A stretch of DNA of 51,850 bases from BS750m-G4 sp964472195 (lineage in GTDB: Bacteria; Bacteroidota; Ignavibacteria; Tepidaquicellales; Tepidaquicellaceae), in the NCBI GenBank assembly GCA_964472195.1, contig CAYYJH010000008.1, forward strand, positions 1 to 51,850. The letters are read 5' to 3'. Position numbers and translations under genes: made by a program. Of the stretch, positions 33,770 to 43,530 are shown piece by piece (within the stretch, counting starts at the first letter, position 1; each line of letters begins with the position of its first letter). The notes under the pieces are model-generated. The model did not search any database. It was not told the origin of the DNA and worked only from the letters and a program-made list of their open reading frames with translations.

Positions 33770-35614
33770 ATGAAAAACCTTAAGAAACTTTACAATATTC
33801 TGGATAAGTGGAAACCATTCTATATATTGTCAGGAGTGCTATTAATACTTTCGACATTTATTAGAATGCTTGAGCCAAAGGTTTTACAAATTGCTATAGA
33901 TAAGATTATAGTTTATTTTCAAAGCGGTAAGGAAACAGTGCAGGTATCAGAAGATTGGATAACAGATCTGTTTTACAATTTTCTCCCGGAGTTAAAAATA
34001 GAAAACTTAGATGCCATACTTATTTATCTTGGAATAATTTTTTTAGTGATTTCTTTAATGAGGGGATTGTCTATGTTCTTCTCGAGTGCGATCACAGCAT
34101 CGTCAACAGAAAAAGCAACAAAGAAACTTCGTGACAGGTTATTTTCTCATATTCAGGCATTGCCGATTGCTTATCACTCTGAAACACCAACAGGTGAGTT
34201 GATACAAAGATGTACAGGTGATGTGGAGACTGTCAGAAAATTTGCTTCGACACAAGTTGTTGAAGTGTTAAGAATGGTAGCAATTTTTAGTTCAGCATTC
34301 TTTATGATGGTTACGATTAATACAACGTATGCTTTTATTGCTATAGTGTTGGTTCCGTTTATAGCAATTGGTTCTGTTGTCTTTTTTAGAAAAGAAAGTA
34401 AAGTCTGGAACCAGCATGAAAAAGAACAAGATAAATTATCAGTAATGGTTCAGGAGAATCTCTCAGGCATAAGAGTGGTGAAAGCTTTTGCAAAAGAGAA
34501 ACATGAAATGGATAAGTTCACTAAACAAAACCTGGAGAAAAGAAAATGGGGAATTAAACTGCTTAGACTTCACACATTTTTCTGGCCCTTGTCTGATTTT
34601 CTTGTGTATACACAAATAGCAATTTCAGTTTTTGCGGGGGGATTCTTTGCGTTGACAAACCAAATATCTGTCGGTGAGTTTGTTGCCTTCTATTCTTATG
34701 CAATGCTGGTTACGTGGCCAATGAGAAGATTAGGACAACTTGTTAGTGAAATGGGTATGACAAGTATTGCGATAAAGAGAATTTATTCGATACTTGATTT
34801 TGAAGCTGAAGATTATTCCGGTTCAAAATATAAAGAAAAAAAATTAGAAGGTAATATTGAATTTCAGAATGTCATGTTCAGGTACGACAAGAAATTAGAC
34901 GAGCATGTTCTGAAAGGTATAAGTTTTAGTGTAAAGAAGGGTGAGAAGATTGCATTGTTGGGACCAACAGGGTCCGGGAAATCTACTATAATCTCACTAT
35001 TGATGAGATTCTTTGAACCAGGCAAAGGATTAATTAGTATCGATGGGAAGCCATTGAAAACTTATTCAAAAGAATATCTTAGAAGTAGGATAGGGGTTGT
35101 TCTTCAAAAACCATTTTTATTTACAACTACTATAAAAGATAATATTTCATACAGTAAACCCGGTTCTCAATTGGATGATGTTATCGATTATTCAAGGGTA
35201 GCACAGATACATGATATTATAACTGATATGTTTCCTGAGTCGTATGATACAGTTGTTGGCGAAAAAGGTGTTACGCTATCGGGTGGACAGAAGCAAAGAG
35301 TTACTATTGCAAGAACATTACTCAAGGATCCGGATATACTAATACTCGATGATTCAACATCATCCGTTGATACTGAGACGGAATTTGAAATACAAAAAGC
35401 ATTGAGACAGCTTATGAGAGGCAAGACAACATTCATTATTGCTCACAGGATTACCTCTATTCAGGATGCTGACAGAATCATTATTCTTGATAAAGGTAAG
35501 ATAGTTGAATCCGGAACCCATGATGAACTTTTAAAACAAAAGGGTTTTTACAGAAAGATATTTGATATACAGGTTTCCATTGAAGAAGAAATAGAAAAGG
35601 AAGTTCTTACATAG
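33770..35614 (+). CDS. ABC exporter half-transporter with degenerate catalytic site
   Basis: 614 residues: a six-helix type IV exporter membrane domain (about 15-325) and a nucleotide-binding domain. Walker A is GPTGSGKS (398-405) and the signature is the canonical LSGGQ (503-507). Walker B ends ILDDSTSSVD, so the catalytic glutamate position (528) is Asp. An Asp here is the mark of the degenerate site in heterodimeric multidrug exporters (TM287, BmrC, LmrC). The partner is almost certainly the 36890-38722 product. It probably exports drugs or lipids from the inner membrane, and expression is likely controlled by the attenuator just upstream. Confidence 0.9.
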   Translation: MKNLKKLYNILDKWKPFYILSGVLLILSTFIRMLEPKVLQIAIDKIIVYFQSGKETVQVSEDWITDLFYNFLPELKIENLDAILIYLGIIFLVISLMRGLSMFFSSAITASSTEKATKKLRDRLFSHIQALPIAYHSETPTGELIQRCTGDVETVRKFASTQVVEVLRMVAIFSSAFFMMVTINTTYAFIAIVLVPFIAIGSVVFFRKESKVWNQHEKEQDKLSVMVQENLSGIRVVKAFAKEKHEMDKFTKQNLEKRKWGIKLLRLHTFFWPLSDFLVYTQIAISVFAGGFFALTNQISVGEFVAFYSYAMLVTWPMRRLGQLVSEMGMTSIAIKRIYSILDFEAEDYSGSKYKEKKLEGNIEFQNVMFRYDKKLDEHVLKGISFSVKKGEKIALLGPTGSGKSTIISLLMRFFEPGKGLISIDGKPLKTYSKEYLRSRIGVVLQKPFLFTTTIKDNISYSKPGSQLDDVIDYSRVAQIHDIITDMFPESYDTVVGEKGVTLSGGQKQRVTIARTLLKDPDILILDDSTSSVDTETEFEIQKALRQLMRGKTTFIIAHRITSIQDADRIIILDKGKIVESGTHDELLKQKGFYRKIFDIQVSIEEEIEKEVLT

Positions 35615-35674
35615 TAAAAATGATCACATGTGAAATGTTAAAATGTTAATCTACAAAACTACATTAAAAATTTT

Positions 35675-36868
35675 ATGGGAGCAAAAATAACAACATTTGG
35701 AGAATTGGACGATCGGGCATTGTCACAACTCAAGAATTGTGCAGTGAAAGCCGATTATGCAGTTCTATGTGCTGATCATCATGTCGGGTACAGTCAACCG
35801 ATTGGTGGGGTGGTTGCCTACAGAGATCTTATAAGCCCATCAGGGGTAGGTTTCGACATCGGCTGTGGTAATAAAGCTGTTATGACGGATGTAATGGTGA
35901 GAGATGTTAACGTAGCTAAAATAATGGATGAAATTACCAGACAGATAGGTTTTGGACTTGGCAGACCTAACCCTAAACCCATTGATCATCCCGTGCTTGA
36001 TAAAATAAGTGTTGCTGAATTTACTCCGCAAAGAAAACTAATCAAGTTAGCTCAGGAGCAGCTTGGTACTGTCGGCAGTGGGAACCATTATGTCGATCTT
36101 TTCGAAGATGAAGAGAAAAGATTATGGGTAGGTGTTCATTTTGGTTCGAGAGGGTTTGGTCATAAAACAGCAACAGGATTTATGGCATTATCACAGGGTA
36201 AAACATTCGATGATAGAGTAAGAGAAAAAGGTATGGATAGTCCTCCAATACTTTTTCAAGTTAAAAGTGAAATAGGTCAGGACTATATTTATGCTATGAA
36301 ATTAGCTGGTGAATATGCTTATGTCGGAAGAAACACGGTTGTGGAAAAAGTTTTAGAAATACTAGGGGCAAAATCTATTTATGAAGTTCATAACCACCAT
36401 AATTTTGCCTGGCAGGAGAAACATTTCGGTGAAGAGTACTGGATAATCAGAAAAGGTTGCACTCCTGCATTTCCAGGACAAGAATCTTTTATAGGCTCTA
36501 ATATGAGAGATATATCTTATATAATTGAAGGATACGATAGTGGTGTTTCCAGAAAAGCATTATATTCAACAGTGCATGGAGCTGGAAGAGTTCTATCAAG
36601 AACTAAGGCTGCAGGAAGAAGAAGATGGATAAAAGGAAAAAGAAAACATATGACTGGAGGAGTTGTTGATTTTAAAAAAGTAAAAAGTGAAATGAAAAAA
36701 AAAGGCATTGAACTTCGAGGAGGAGGTGCTGATGAAGCACCCGAAGTATACAAAAAATTAACAGATGTTTTAAGTTATCATAAAGACACGTTAAGTATTT
36801 TACACAGTTTGAAACCAATAGGAGTAGCAATGGCGGGTGAAGATGTATATGATCCATTTATAGATTAA
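35675..36868 (+). CDS. rtcB: RtcB, RNA 3'-phosphate/5'-OH ligase
   Basis: 397 residues, close to the 408 of E. coli RtcB. It joins RNA 2',3'-cyclic phosphate or 3'-phosphate ends to 5'-OH ends using GTP and Mn2+, and acts in RNA repair. Metal and GTP motifs are present: GVGFDIGCGN, GSGNHYVD, VGVHFGSRGFGH, VHNHHNFAW, KGCTPAFPGQ, and HGAGR with the histidine that is guanylylated. It lies between the two half-exporter genes, 60 bp after the first and 21 bp before the second, so co-transcription is likely. No RtcA cyclase or RtcR activator is seen. Confidence 0.95.
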   Translation: MGAKITTFGELDDRALSQLKNCAVKADYAVLCADHHVGYSQPIGGVVAYRDLISPSGVGFDIGCGNKAVMTDVMVRDVNVAKIMDEITRQIGFGLGRPNPKPIDHPVLDKISVAEFTPQRKLIKLAQEQLGTVGSGNHYVDLFEDEEKRLWVGVHFGSRGFGHKTATGFMALSQGKTFDDRVREKGMDSPPILFQVKSEIGQDYIYAMKLAGEYAYVGRNTVVEKVLEILGAKSIYEVHNHHNFAWQEKHFGEEYWIIRKGCTPAFPGQESFIGSNMRDISYIIEGYDSGVSRKALYSTVHGAGRVLSRTKAAGRRRWIKGKRKHMTGGVVDFKKVKSEMKKKGIELRGGGADEAPEVYKKLTDVLSYHKDTLSILHSLKPIGVAMAGEDVYDPFID

Positions 36869-36889
36869 TAAATTTAACTTTTTAAAAAC

Positions 36890-38722
36890 ATGTCAGAATT
36901 GAAAGAGAAACAGTTTAAAACAAAAGGAGCTCTTTACCCTTTTTTAAAAAGAATTTTTGTGTACAGTTTCAAATATAAGAAATGGATAGCAGGCTTTATC
37001 GTATTCGTTTTGTTGGTAGCAGCTGTTGAAGCTGCTTTTCCAATAGTATGGCTAAATCTGATTGATAATGTTATAGTTCCCTTAATTGAGGGAAGAAATA
37101 ATATTCTTGCAGCAGGTCGGGAGATAGATACATCAGGATTGTGGTCGTACACGGTTATTTTCTTTATTCTTGGCATAATACTTGCCCTTAGTGTGTACGC
37201 TTTCATTAGCTTTGCGGGTAGAATTCAAGAGTATGTTATGTACGATATTCGACAGGATATGTTTAACAAACTTCAGAAGTTGTCATTTTCATTTTATGAC
37301 AAATCTGCAGTTGGGTGGTTAATATCAAGAATAACTTCTGACTCTGTAAAAGTAACAGAGCTTATTTCCTGGGGAATGATAGAAGTTGTTTGGGGTACAG
37401 GAATGATCGTTTTTTGTTTACTAGCAATGTATTTATATAATTGGAAGCTTGCCTTAATAGTAACAATTACGATACCTATCTTGACGATTGTTTCCTTTAG
37501 AATTCGTATGTTGATACTTCGATATTCGAGAGAATCAAGAAAACATAATAGTGAGATAACAGCAAGTTTTAATGAGCATATTAGTGGAGTTGAAGTTAAT
37601 AAAAGTTTAGTGCAAGAGGAAAGAGCAAGCAATGAATTTGACGAATTAAGCGAAAAGATGAGAATAGCATCATATAAATCATCTTTCTACATGGCTGTTT
37701 ATTTACCGCTCGTTATATTTCTTGGTTCATGTGCAGCAGCTATTATAATTTATTATGGTGGTCACATGGTTTTGACTTTACCCCCGGGCATCACTGTTGG
37801 AATGCTTGCGGCATTTTTTGGTTATGCCACACTTATTTACGAACCAATTTTGGATATATCAAGATTCTATGCTCAAGCTCAAGGTAGCCTATCAGCAGGC
37901 GAGAGGATCTTTTCACTTTTAGATGCCAAGGTTCAAATAAGAGATGATAAAGAAGCCACAGATTTTTATAAGATTAAAGGGGATATTGAGTTTGAAGATG
38001 TATCATTCTATTATCATAGGGGTAAACCTGTAATTGAAAACATGAGTTTCAAAATTAATGCTGGTGAATCGGTGGCTCTTGTAGGTGAAACGGGAGGCGG
38101 TAAATCTACAATAATTAATCTTATCGGTAGATTCTATGAACCTACGGGAGGGATTATTAAGATTGACAATGAGAATTACATGACAAAGACTATTAAAAGC
38201 CTTAGGAATCAATTAGGAGTTGTTTTACAAACCCCTCATTTATTTTCTGGTTCAGTCAGGGATAATATAAAATATGGGAAAGAAGATGCTACGGATGTAG
38301 AAATAATTGAATCCTTAAGGATGATTGGACGAAGTGATTACATTAACCGTCTTAATGAGAATGTTGGAGAGGGTGGCGAAAACCTTTCAATGGGCGAGAG
38401 ACAAATAATCTCCTTTGCAAGGGCGGTGCTTGCAGATCCGAGAATATTCATAATGGATGAGGCGACTTCTTCTGTTGATACTTTGACAGAATCAAGAATA
38501 CAGAATGGAATAAATAAATTGATTGAAGGCAGAACCTCAATAATTATTGCACACAGGTTATCTACTATTAAAAACTGTGATAGAATTATTGTTATTAAAG
38601 CTGGAAAGATTATTGAAGATGGGAGTCACAAAGAACTTATGAGAAGAAAGAAAGACTATTATAATTTGTACACACGCCAGTTGAGAGAGCAGAGAGAAAA
38701 AGAAATGCTTCAAGTGATTTAG
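36890..38722 (+). CDS. ABC exporter half-transporter with canonical catalytic glutamate
   Basis: 610 residues: six-helix exporter domain (about 30-330) with characteristic NBD-coupling segments, then a nucleotide-binding domain. Walker A is GETGGGKS (399-406) and Walker B is FIMDEATSSVD with the catalytic E524. The signature is LSMGE (499-503) instead of LSGGQ. This is the complement of the first half-exporter, which has an intact signature but lacks the glutamate. Together they would form one degenerate and one active ATP site, as in BmrCD or TM287/288. Encoded 21 bp after rtcB. Confidence 0.9.
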   Translation: MSELKEKQFKTKGALYPFLKRIFVYSFKYKKWIAGFIVFVLLVAAVEAAFPIVWLNLIDNVIVPLIEGRNNILAAGREIDTSGLWSYTVIFFILGIILALSVYAFISFAGRIQEYVMYDIRQDMFNKLQKLSFSFYDKSAVGWLISRITSDSVKVTELISWGMIEVVWGTGMIVFCLLAMYLYNWKLALIVTITIPILTIVSFRIRMLILRYSRESRKHNSEITASFNEHISGVEVNKSLVQEERASNEFDELSEKMRIASYKSSFYMAVYLPLVIFLGSCAAAIIIYYGGHMVLTLPPGITVGMLAAFFGYATLIYEPILDISRFYAQAQGSLSAGERIFSLLDAKVQIRDDKEATDFYKIKGDIEFEDVSFYYHRGKPVIENMSFKINAGESVALVGETGGGKSTIINLIGRFYEPTGGIIKIDNENYMTKTIKSLRNQLGVVLQTPHLFSGSVRDNIKYGKEDATDVEIIESLRMIGRSDYINRLNENVGEGGENLSMGERQIISFARAVLADPRIFIMDEATSSVDTLTESRIQNGINKLIEGRTSIIIAHRLSTIKNCDRIIVIKAGKIIEDGSHKELMRRKKDYYNLYTRQLREQREKEMLQVI

Positions 38723-38800
38723 TGATATTTTGCTTAGCGATGTAATTCACTTTTGATAACTTATTTTGTGAATGATTAAAACTCCTAATAAAAAATTTAT

Positions 38801-40375
38801 ATGTCATCAATAATACTAGATTCTGTAACATTTTATTATACTTCTCCCGAAGAAATATTGTTCGATAACTTAACGCTTAATATTAGCACGGATTGGAAGT
38901 TAGGACTCATAGGAAGAAATGGAAGAGGTAAAACAACTTTTCTCAATTTGATTAACAAAAGTATCACGCCCGTTAAGGGAAACGTTTACACTGATGTTAA
39001 CACAAATTACTTTCCTTATTATCCTGCTAATCTTAATAGTAGTACATTGAATGTTATTAAAGAGAACATAGCACCGTTTGCGTTCTTAGAAACTAAAATG
39101 AATTTACTAACTTCTAAAAACGATAAAAAAAGTATAGGAGAGTATGGTGAAACTCTTGAAAAGTACCAGGAATTGAATGGATATGAAATTGATTCAATGA
39201 TAGAAAAAGAATTTGATGAATTGGGAATGAGCTTCAATTTATTAAGTAGAGATTTCAGCTCGCTGAGTGGTGGTGAACAAACAAGGTCACTGTTGGTTTC
39301 CTTATTCTTGAAGAAAGATAGTTTTGCTTTAATCGATGAACCAACTAACCATCTCGATATGGAAGGAAGACAAGCTTTAGGTAAATACCTGTCTAAGAAA
39401 AATGGATTTATTGTGGTGTCACACGATCGTTATTTTTTAGATCTCTGTGTTGATCATATTATTTCAATAAATAAAAATGATGTTAGGATCAGTAAAGGGA
39501 ATTACAGTCAATGGAAATATAACTCAGATTTAGAAGAAGAATATGAGAAAAGAAAGAATAATAAACTTAATAGAGAAATAAAATCACTTGAGGTTGCGGC
39601 AAAAAAAAGAAGACAATGGTCTGATAAGAAGGAAAAAGAAATTACAGGTTCAGGTGATAAAGGTTATATAAGTCACAGGTCTGCTAAACTAATGAAACGA
39701 GCTTTAAATATTGAATCAAGAGTTAACAAAAAACTAGGACAGAAAAAAGCTTTATTGAAAAACTTTGAAAAAGAACGTAATCTTAAATTACATAAAAAAC
39801 CAAAATCTATAAAAAAACTAATTTCTATTAGCAATGCTCATTTGAAATTAGGAAACAAAGTTGTTTTAGAAGATTTTTCACTAACAGTTAACGAGGGTGA
39901 CAGGGTTGCAATTATCGGTGTAAATGGGTGCGGTAAGACAACGTTAGTAAAAATTCTTATTGGGGAACTCAAGTTAGACGAAGGATTGTTATTTAAACCG
40001 AATTTTGTAAATATATCTTGTGCAAGACAGAATCCATTATGGAATAAGGGATCTTTGAGAAAATATTTAATAGACGAGAGTATTAATGAATCAAAGTTTA
40101 GAAATATTATGGGGGTATTAGGAGCAACCGGAAATTTATTTGAGAGACCTTTAGAAAGTTTCAGTAAAGGAGAATTAAGAAAAGTCGAATTGTGTAAGTC
40201 ATTTTTAGAACCATATAAGCTTTTAATATGGGATGAACCATTGAACTACCTTGATGTGATGAGCAGAGAGCAAATAGAGAAAGTAATATTAAAACACAAA
40301 CCGACTATGATATTTACAGAACATGATAAAATATTTATTGAAAAAATTGCAACACATATTATTAAACTAAATTAA
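38801..40375 (+). CDS. ABC-F protein, ribosome-protection (Lsa/Vga-like) type
   Basis: 524 residues with two ABC domains in tandem and no membrane segments. Domain 1: GRNGRGKT (38-45), LSGGEQTRS, ALIDEPTNHLD, VVSHDRYF. The linker between domains is long and basic and contains SAKLMKRALNIESR, a stretch typical of antibiotic-resistance ABC-F proteins of the Lsa group. Domain 2: GVNGCGKT, a reduced signature FSKGELRKVEL, WDEPLNYLD and TEHDK in place of SHD, again as in Lsa/Vga proteins. Such proteins bind the ribosomal E site and displace drugs such as lincosamides and pleuromutilins. It lies 78 bp after the second half-exporter with no terminator between. Confidence 0.88.
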   Translation: MSSIILDSVTFYYTSPEEILFDNLTLNISTDWKLGLIGRNGRGKTTFLNLINKSITPVKGNVYTDVNTNYFPYYPANLNSSTLNVIKENIAPFAFLETKMNLLTSKNDKKSIGEYGETLEKYQELNGYEIDSMIEKEFDELGMSFNLLSRDFSSLSGGEQTRSLLVSLFLKKDSFALIDEPTNHLDMEGRQALGKYLSKKNGFIVVSHDRYFLDLCVDHIISINKNDVRISKGNYSQWKYNSDLEEEYEKRKNNKLNREIKSLEVAAKKRRQWSDKKEKEITGSGDKGYISHRSAKLMKRALNIESRVNKKLGQKKALLKNFEKERNLKLHKKPKSIKKLISISNAHLKLGNKVVLEDFSLTVNEGDRVAIIGVNGCGKTTLVKILIGELKLDEGLLFKPNFVNISCARQNPLWNKGSLRKYLIDESINESKFRNIMGVLGATGNLFERPLESFSKGELRKVELCKSFLEPYKLLIWDEPLNYLDVMSREQIEKVILKHKPTMIFTEHDKIFIEKIATHIIKLN

Positions 40376-40476
40376 TAAATTATTTTCTTCAAAAAATTTT
40401 GTTAAATTTAGCGTTTCAAATCTCAAACTAATTTTAATAAATTGAAATTGACTCTTACAGAAAGGATAATGATCTG

Positions 40477-42171
40477 ATGAAGTTTTCCGACATGAAATAT
40501 AAGAGACCGGATATGACGGTTCTAAAGATTGAGTTCCAATCTTTAATAAACAAATTCAGCACAGCAAACAGCTGTGATGAGCAAAGAGATATCATAAATG
40601 AAATAAATGTACTGAGAATAAATTATGAATCAATGATGTCGATGGCATTTATACATTATTCAATTGATACTAACAATAAATCTTACGATGAAGAGCAGGA
40701 TTTTTTTGATGATAACAATCCTATCTATAAGAATCTTATTACTGAATTCTATAAAGCTCTTACAACTTCTAAGTATAGAAATCAGCTTGAAAAACATTTT
40801 GGGAAATATTTATTTACAATTGCTGATATTGAATTGAAAACATTTGCACCACAAATAATTGATGATCTTAAAAAAGAAAATCATTTGGCGAGTAAATATG
40901 TTAAACTTATAGCCTCCGCGAAGATAATGTTTGAAGGTAAAGAAAGAAATCTTCAGGAATTACATCCGTTTATGGAATCCCCTAAAAGAAGCATAAGGAA
41001 AAGTGCGTTTGACGCTTACTGGGGATTCTTTGAAAAGAATTCTGAAGAGTTAGACATCTTGTTTGATGAACTTGTTAAACTGAGAGATGGTATGGCGAAA
41101 AAACTTGGTTATAAAAACTTTATTGATTTAGGATATGCAAGAATGCGTAGATCAGATTATGATTACAAAATGGTTGCAAGATTCAGACAACAAGTTAGGG
41201 ATTTCATCGTTCCTATCGCGTCTCATCTCAGGGAAAGGCAACGTAATAGATTAGGACTTGATTCATTGAAAGCGTATGATTTACCGATCCAGTTTAAATC
41301 TGGAAATGCAAAACCGAAAGGTTCTCCCGAATGGATTGTAAAGAATGGAAAAGAAATGTATAAAGAGTTATCGCAAGAGACCAGTGAATTTTTCAATTTT
41401 ATGATTGATAATGATTTGATGGATTTATACAGTCGCAAAGGAAAAGCAGACATGGGATATTGTGATTATATACCTAAATATAAGAGTCCATTTATTTTTG
41501 CAAACATGGATGGTACGGAAGGAGATATAACTGTTTTAACACATGAAGCCGGTCATGCTTTTCAATCATACTTGAGCAGAGACATTGAGATAAAAGAATA
41601 CACTGATCCCACTTCGGACTCTGCTGAAATTCATTCAATGAGCATGGAATTTCTTACATGGCCATGGATGAAATTGTTTTTTGAAGACGACACAGAAAAA
41701 TTTAAATTTAGTCATATCAACGGATCGATACTTTTTCTACCTTATGGTGTGTTAGTAGATGAGTTTCAGCATTTTGTATATGAAAATCCAGACATCACTC
41801 CTGCAGAAAGGAAAAGAAAATGGAGAGAGTTAGAGAAGATTTATATACCAACATGTGATTTTGATGGTAATGAGTTTCTGGAAAATGGTGGCAGATGGCA
41901 AAGGCAGGGGCATATTTATGAAGTTCCGTTTTACTATATTGATTATTGTTTGGCTCAGATTTGTGCGTATCAATTCTGGCAAAAAGCCAAAGAGAATCAA
42001 GAAAAGGCTACGAAGGATTATATCAGGTTATGCAAAGCAGGTGGAAGAGGATCGTTTCTAGAACTTGTAAGAATCGCTGATATAAAATCACCCTTTGGAA
42101 ATGGATGTTGCGAGTCTCTTATAAGAGATGTTGAAAATTGGCTTGGAGGAATTGAGGACACAAAACTTTAG
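40477..42171 (+). CDS. M3-family oligoendopeptidase, paralogue 1
   Basis: 564 residues, cytoplasmic, the usual size of PepF-type enzymes. Zinc site HEAGH at 356-360, with the third ligand in the following SAEIHSMSMEFLTWPWM block. Other blocks are KKLGYKNFIDLGYARM, FIFANMDGTEGDITVLTHEAGHAF and YIDYCLAQICAYQFW. GAAAGGA about 10 bases upstream is the ribosome binding site. It hydrolyses medium-length peptides. A close paralogue lies at 43655, separated by an acyltransferase gene. Confidence 0.92.
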   Translation: MKFSDMKYKRPDMTVLKIEFQSLINKFSTANSCDEQRDIINEINVLRINYESMMSMAFIHYSIDTNNKSYDEEQDFFDDNNPIYKNLITEFYKALTTSKYRNQLEKHFGKYLFTIADIELKTFAPQIIDDLKKENHLASKYVKLIASAKIMFEGKERNLQELHPFMESPKRSIRKSAFDAYWGFFEKNSEELDILFDELVKLRDGMAKKLGYKNFIDLGYARMRRSDYDYKMVARFRQQVRDFIVPIASHLRERQRNRLGLDSLKAYDLPIQFKSGNAKPKGSPEWIVKNGKEMYKELSQETSEFFNFMIDNDLMDLYSRKGKADMGYCDYIPKYKSPFIFANMDGTEGDITVLTHEAGHAFQSYLSRDIEIKEYTDPTSDSAEIHSMSMEFLTWPWMKLFFEDDTEKFKFSHINGSILFLPYGVLVDEFQHFVYENPDITPAERKRKWRELEKIYIPTCDFDGNEFLENGGRWQRQGHIYEVPFYYIDYCLAQICAYQFWQKAKENQEKATKDYIRLCKAGGRGSFLELVRIADIKSPFGNGCCESLIRDVENWLGGIEDTKL

Positions 42172-42260
42172 GAACAAACGGGTAGAATTCAAAATATTCT
42201 GTATCTTGTATTGCAATCTTTCCTTGCTGTTAAAATTCATAAATATTATCTTTAGTTTCG

Positions 42261-42318
42261 AATTACATCAAATGTCCTTACCTTAAAGACTTTGTCATAG
42301 TTGAATTATGATGTAATT
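42261..42318. repeat. 10-base perfect inverted repeat upstream of the acyltransferase gene
   Basis: AATTACATCA (42261-42270) and TGATGTAATT (42309-42318) are exact complements with a 38-base spacer, followed by TTAAATT. It could be a weak terminator of the peptidase gene or a regulatory structure in the leader of the acyltransferase gene (ATG 42346). Confidence 0.4.
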
Positions 42319-42345
42319 TTAAATTAATAGACTTGTAAGACACAT

Positions 42346-43473
42346 ATGATAAGAGAACGGAAACATGACCTTGATTGGTTGAGGGTCATAGCCATTATCC
42401 TTCTGCTGTTTTTTCATACAGGGATGGTTTTTATCAGCTGGACATGGTATTTTATGCAAGATACTCATACAAGCGTTTTTTTTGATGAATTCACATTGTT
42501 CCTGTCAAATTGGCGAATGGCACTTTTGTTTTTAATTTCAGGAGCGGGTACATTGTTCGCTCTCGGATTTCGCAGCGGAAGGCAATATCTTAAAGAGCGA
42601 ATATTAAGATTGTTAATACCTTTGATATTTGGAATATTGATTGTTATCCCACCTCAGATATATTATGAACTCCTAAATCACGGCAGAGTATTTTCGAATT
42701 ATTTAGATTTCAATTATCAGTATTTGAAAGGTGGGCTTTATCCGCTTGGGGATTTCAGCTGGCACCATCTCTGGTTTATTGGATATCTCTTTTTATATTC
42801 ATTTTTTGCATTGCCTTTATTTTTATTTTTAAGAAGTGAAAAAGGTAAGGTTGTAGTAATGAAGATTGCTGATTTTTTAGAAAAAAAAGGTGCTATATAC
42901 CTTCTCATTATTCCGTTAGTAATTGTTCAGATTTTATTAAGAGATAAGTTTTCCGGTTTTCATAATCTCATTGACGATATGGCAAACTTCACATTGTTCT
43001 TTTTATTTTTTATTTACGGTTTTATAATCTGCTCCGATGAAAGGCTGTGGGAATCAATTGAAAAACAACGCAGGATGTCGTTGGTTTTTGCAATGGTTTT
43101 TTATTTGTTATCGTTTTTTGAGCGATTATATTTCGGAGGGGTGCTGGGATATTATGGGTACTGGTTTATTCAGACGGCTGTCTCCTGGTTTTGGGTTATA
43201 GCAATCATAGGTTATGGCAGGCGGTATTTAAATTTCAAAACAAAATTTCTAAGCTATGCCAACGAAGGAATCTATCCTTTTTATATACTTCATCAGACGG
43301 TTTTGATCATATTAGCTTTTTATATTATTAAATGGGATACTTCAATTTATTTTAAGTATATAGTTTTAAGTCTGTCAACCCTACTGATTTGTGTAGTGGT
43401 TTATGATTTTGTTATTAAAAGAAACAACTATATTAGGGTACTTTTTGGAATGAGGTTAAATAAAAAGACGTGA
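42346..43473 (+). CDS. Membrane acyltransferase of the acyltransferase-3 family
   Basis: 375 residues with about ten membrane segments. The start RKHDLDWLRVIAIILLLFFHTGMVF is typical of acyltransferase-3 and OpgC/MdoC-like proteins, with the conserved histidine in FFHTG. LKERILRLLIPLIFGILIVIPPQ gives the arginine-containing cytoplasmic loop and FSWHHLWFIGYL a further family stretch. Relatives O-acylate periplasmic or surface glycans. The acceptor here is unknown. It sits between two M3 peptidase genes on the same strand but with gaps of about 180 bp on each side. Confidence 0.85.
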   Translation: MIRERKHDLDWLRVIAIILLLFFHTGMVFISWTWYFMQDTHTSVFFDEFTLFLSNWRMALLFLISGAGTLFALGFRSGRQYLKERILRLLIPLIFGILIVIPPQIYYELLNHGRVFSNYLDFNYQYLKGGLYPLGDFSWHHLWFIGYLFLYSFFALPLFLFLRSEKGKVVVMKIADFLEKKGAIYLLIIPLVIVQILLRDKFSGFHNLIDDMANFTLFFLFFIYGFIICSDERLWESIEKQRRMSLVFAMVFYLLSFFERLYFGGVLGYYGYWFIQTAVSWFWVIAIIGYGRRYLNFKTKFLSYANEGIYPFYILHQTVLIILAFYIIKWDTSIYFKYIVLSLSTLLICVVVYDFVIKRNNYIRVLFGMRLNKKT

Positions 43474-43530
43474 CCTTTTCGTTATTCATTTGGAAAACCA
43501 GATAGCTCATCAGTTAATCGTCTTTTTTTA
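43462..43530 (+). terminator. Possible terminator of the acyltransferase gene
   Basis: AAAAAGACG (43462-43470, within the last codons) can pair with CGTCTTTTT (43519-43527), which runs into more Ts. The loop of 48 bases is unusually long, so this is a weak call. Confidence 0.25.
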
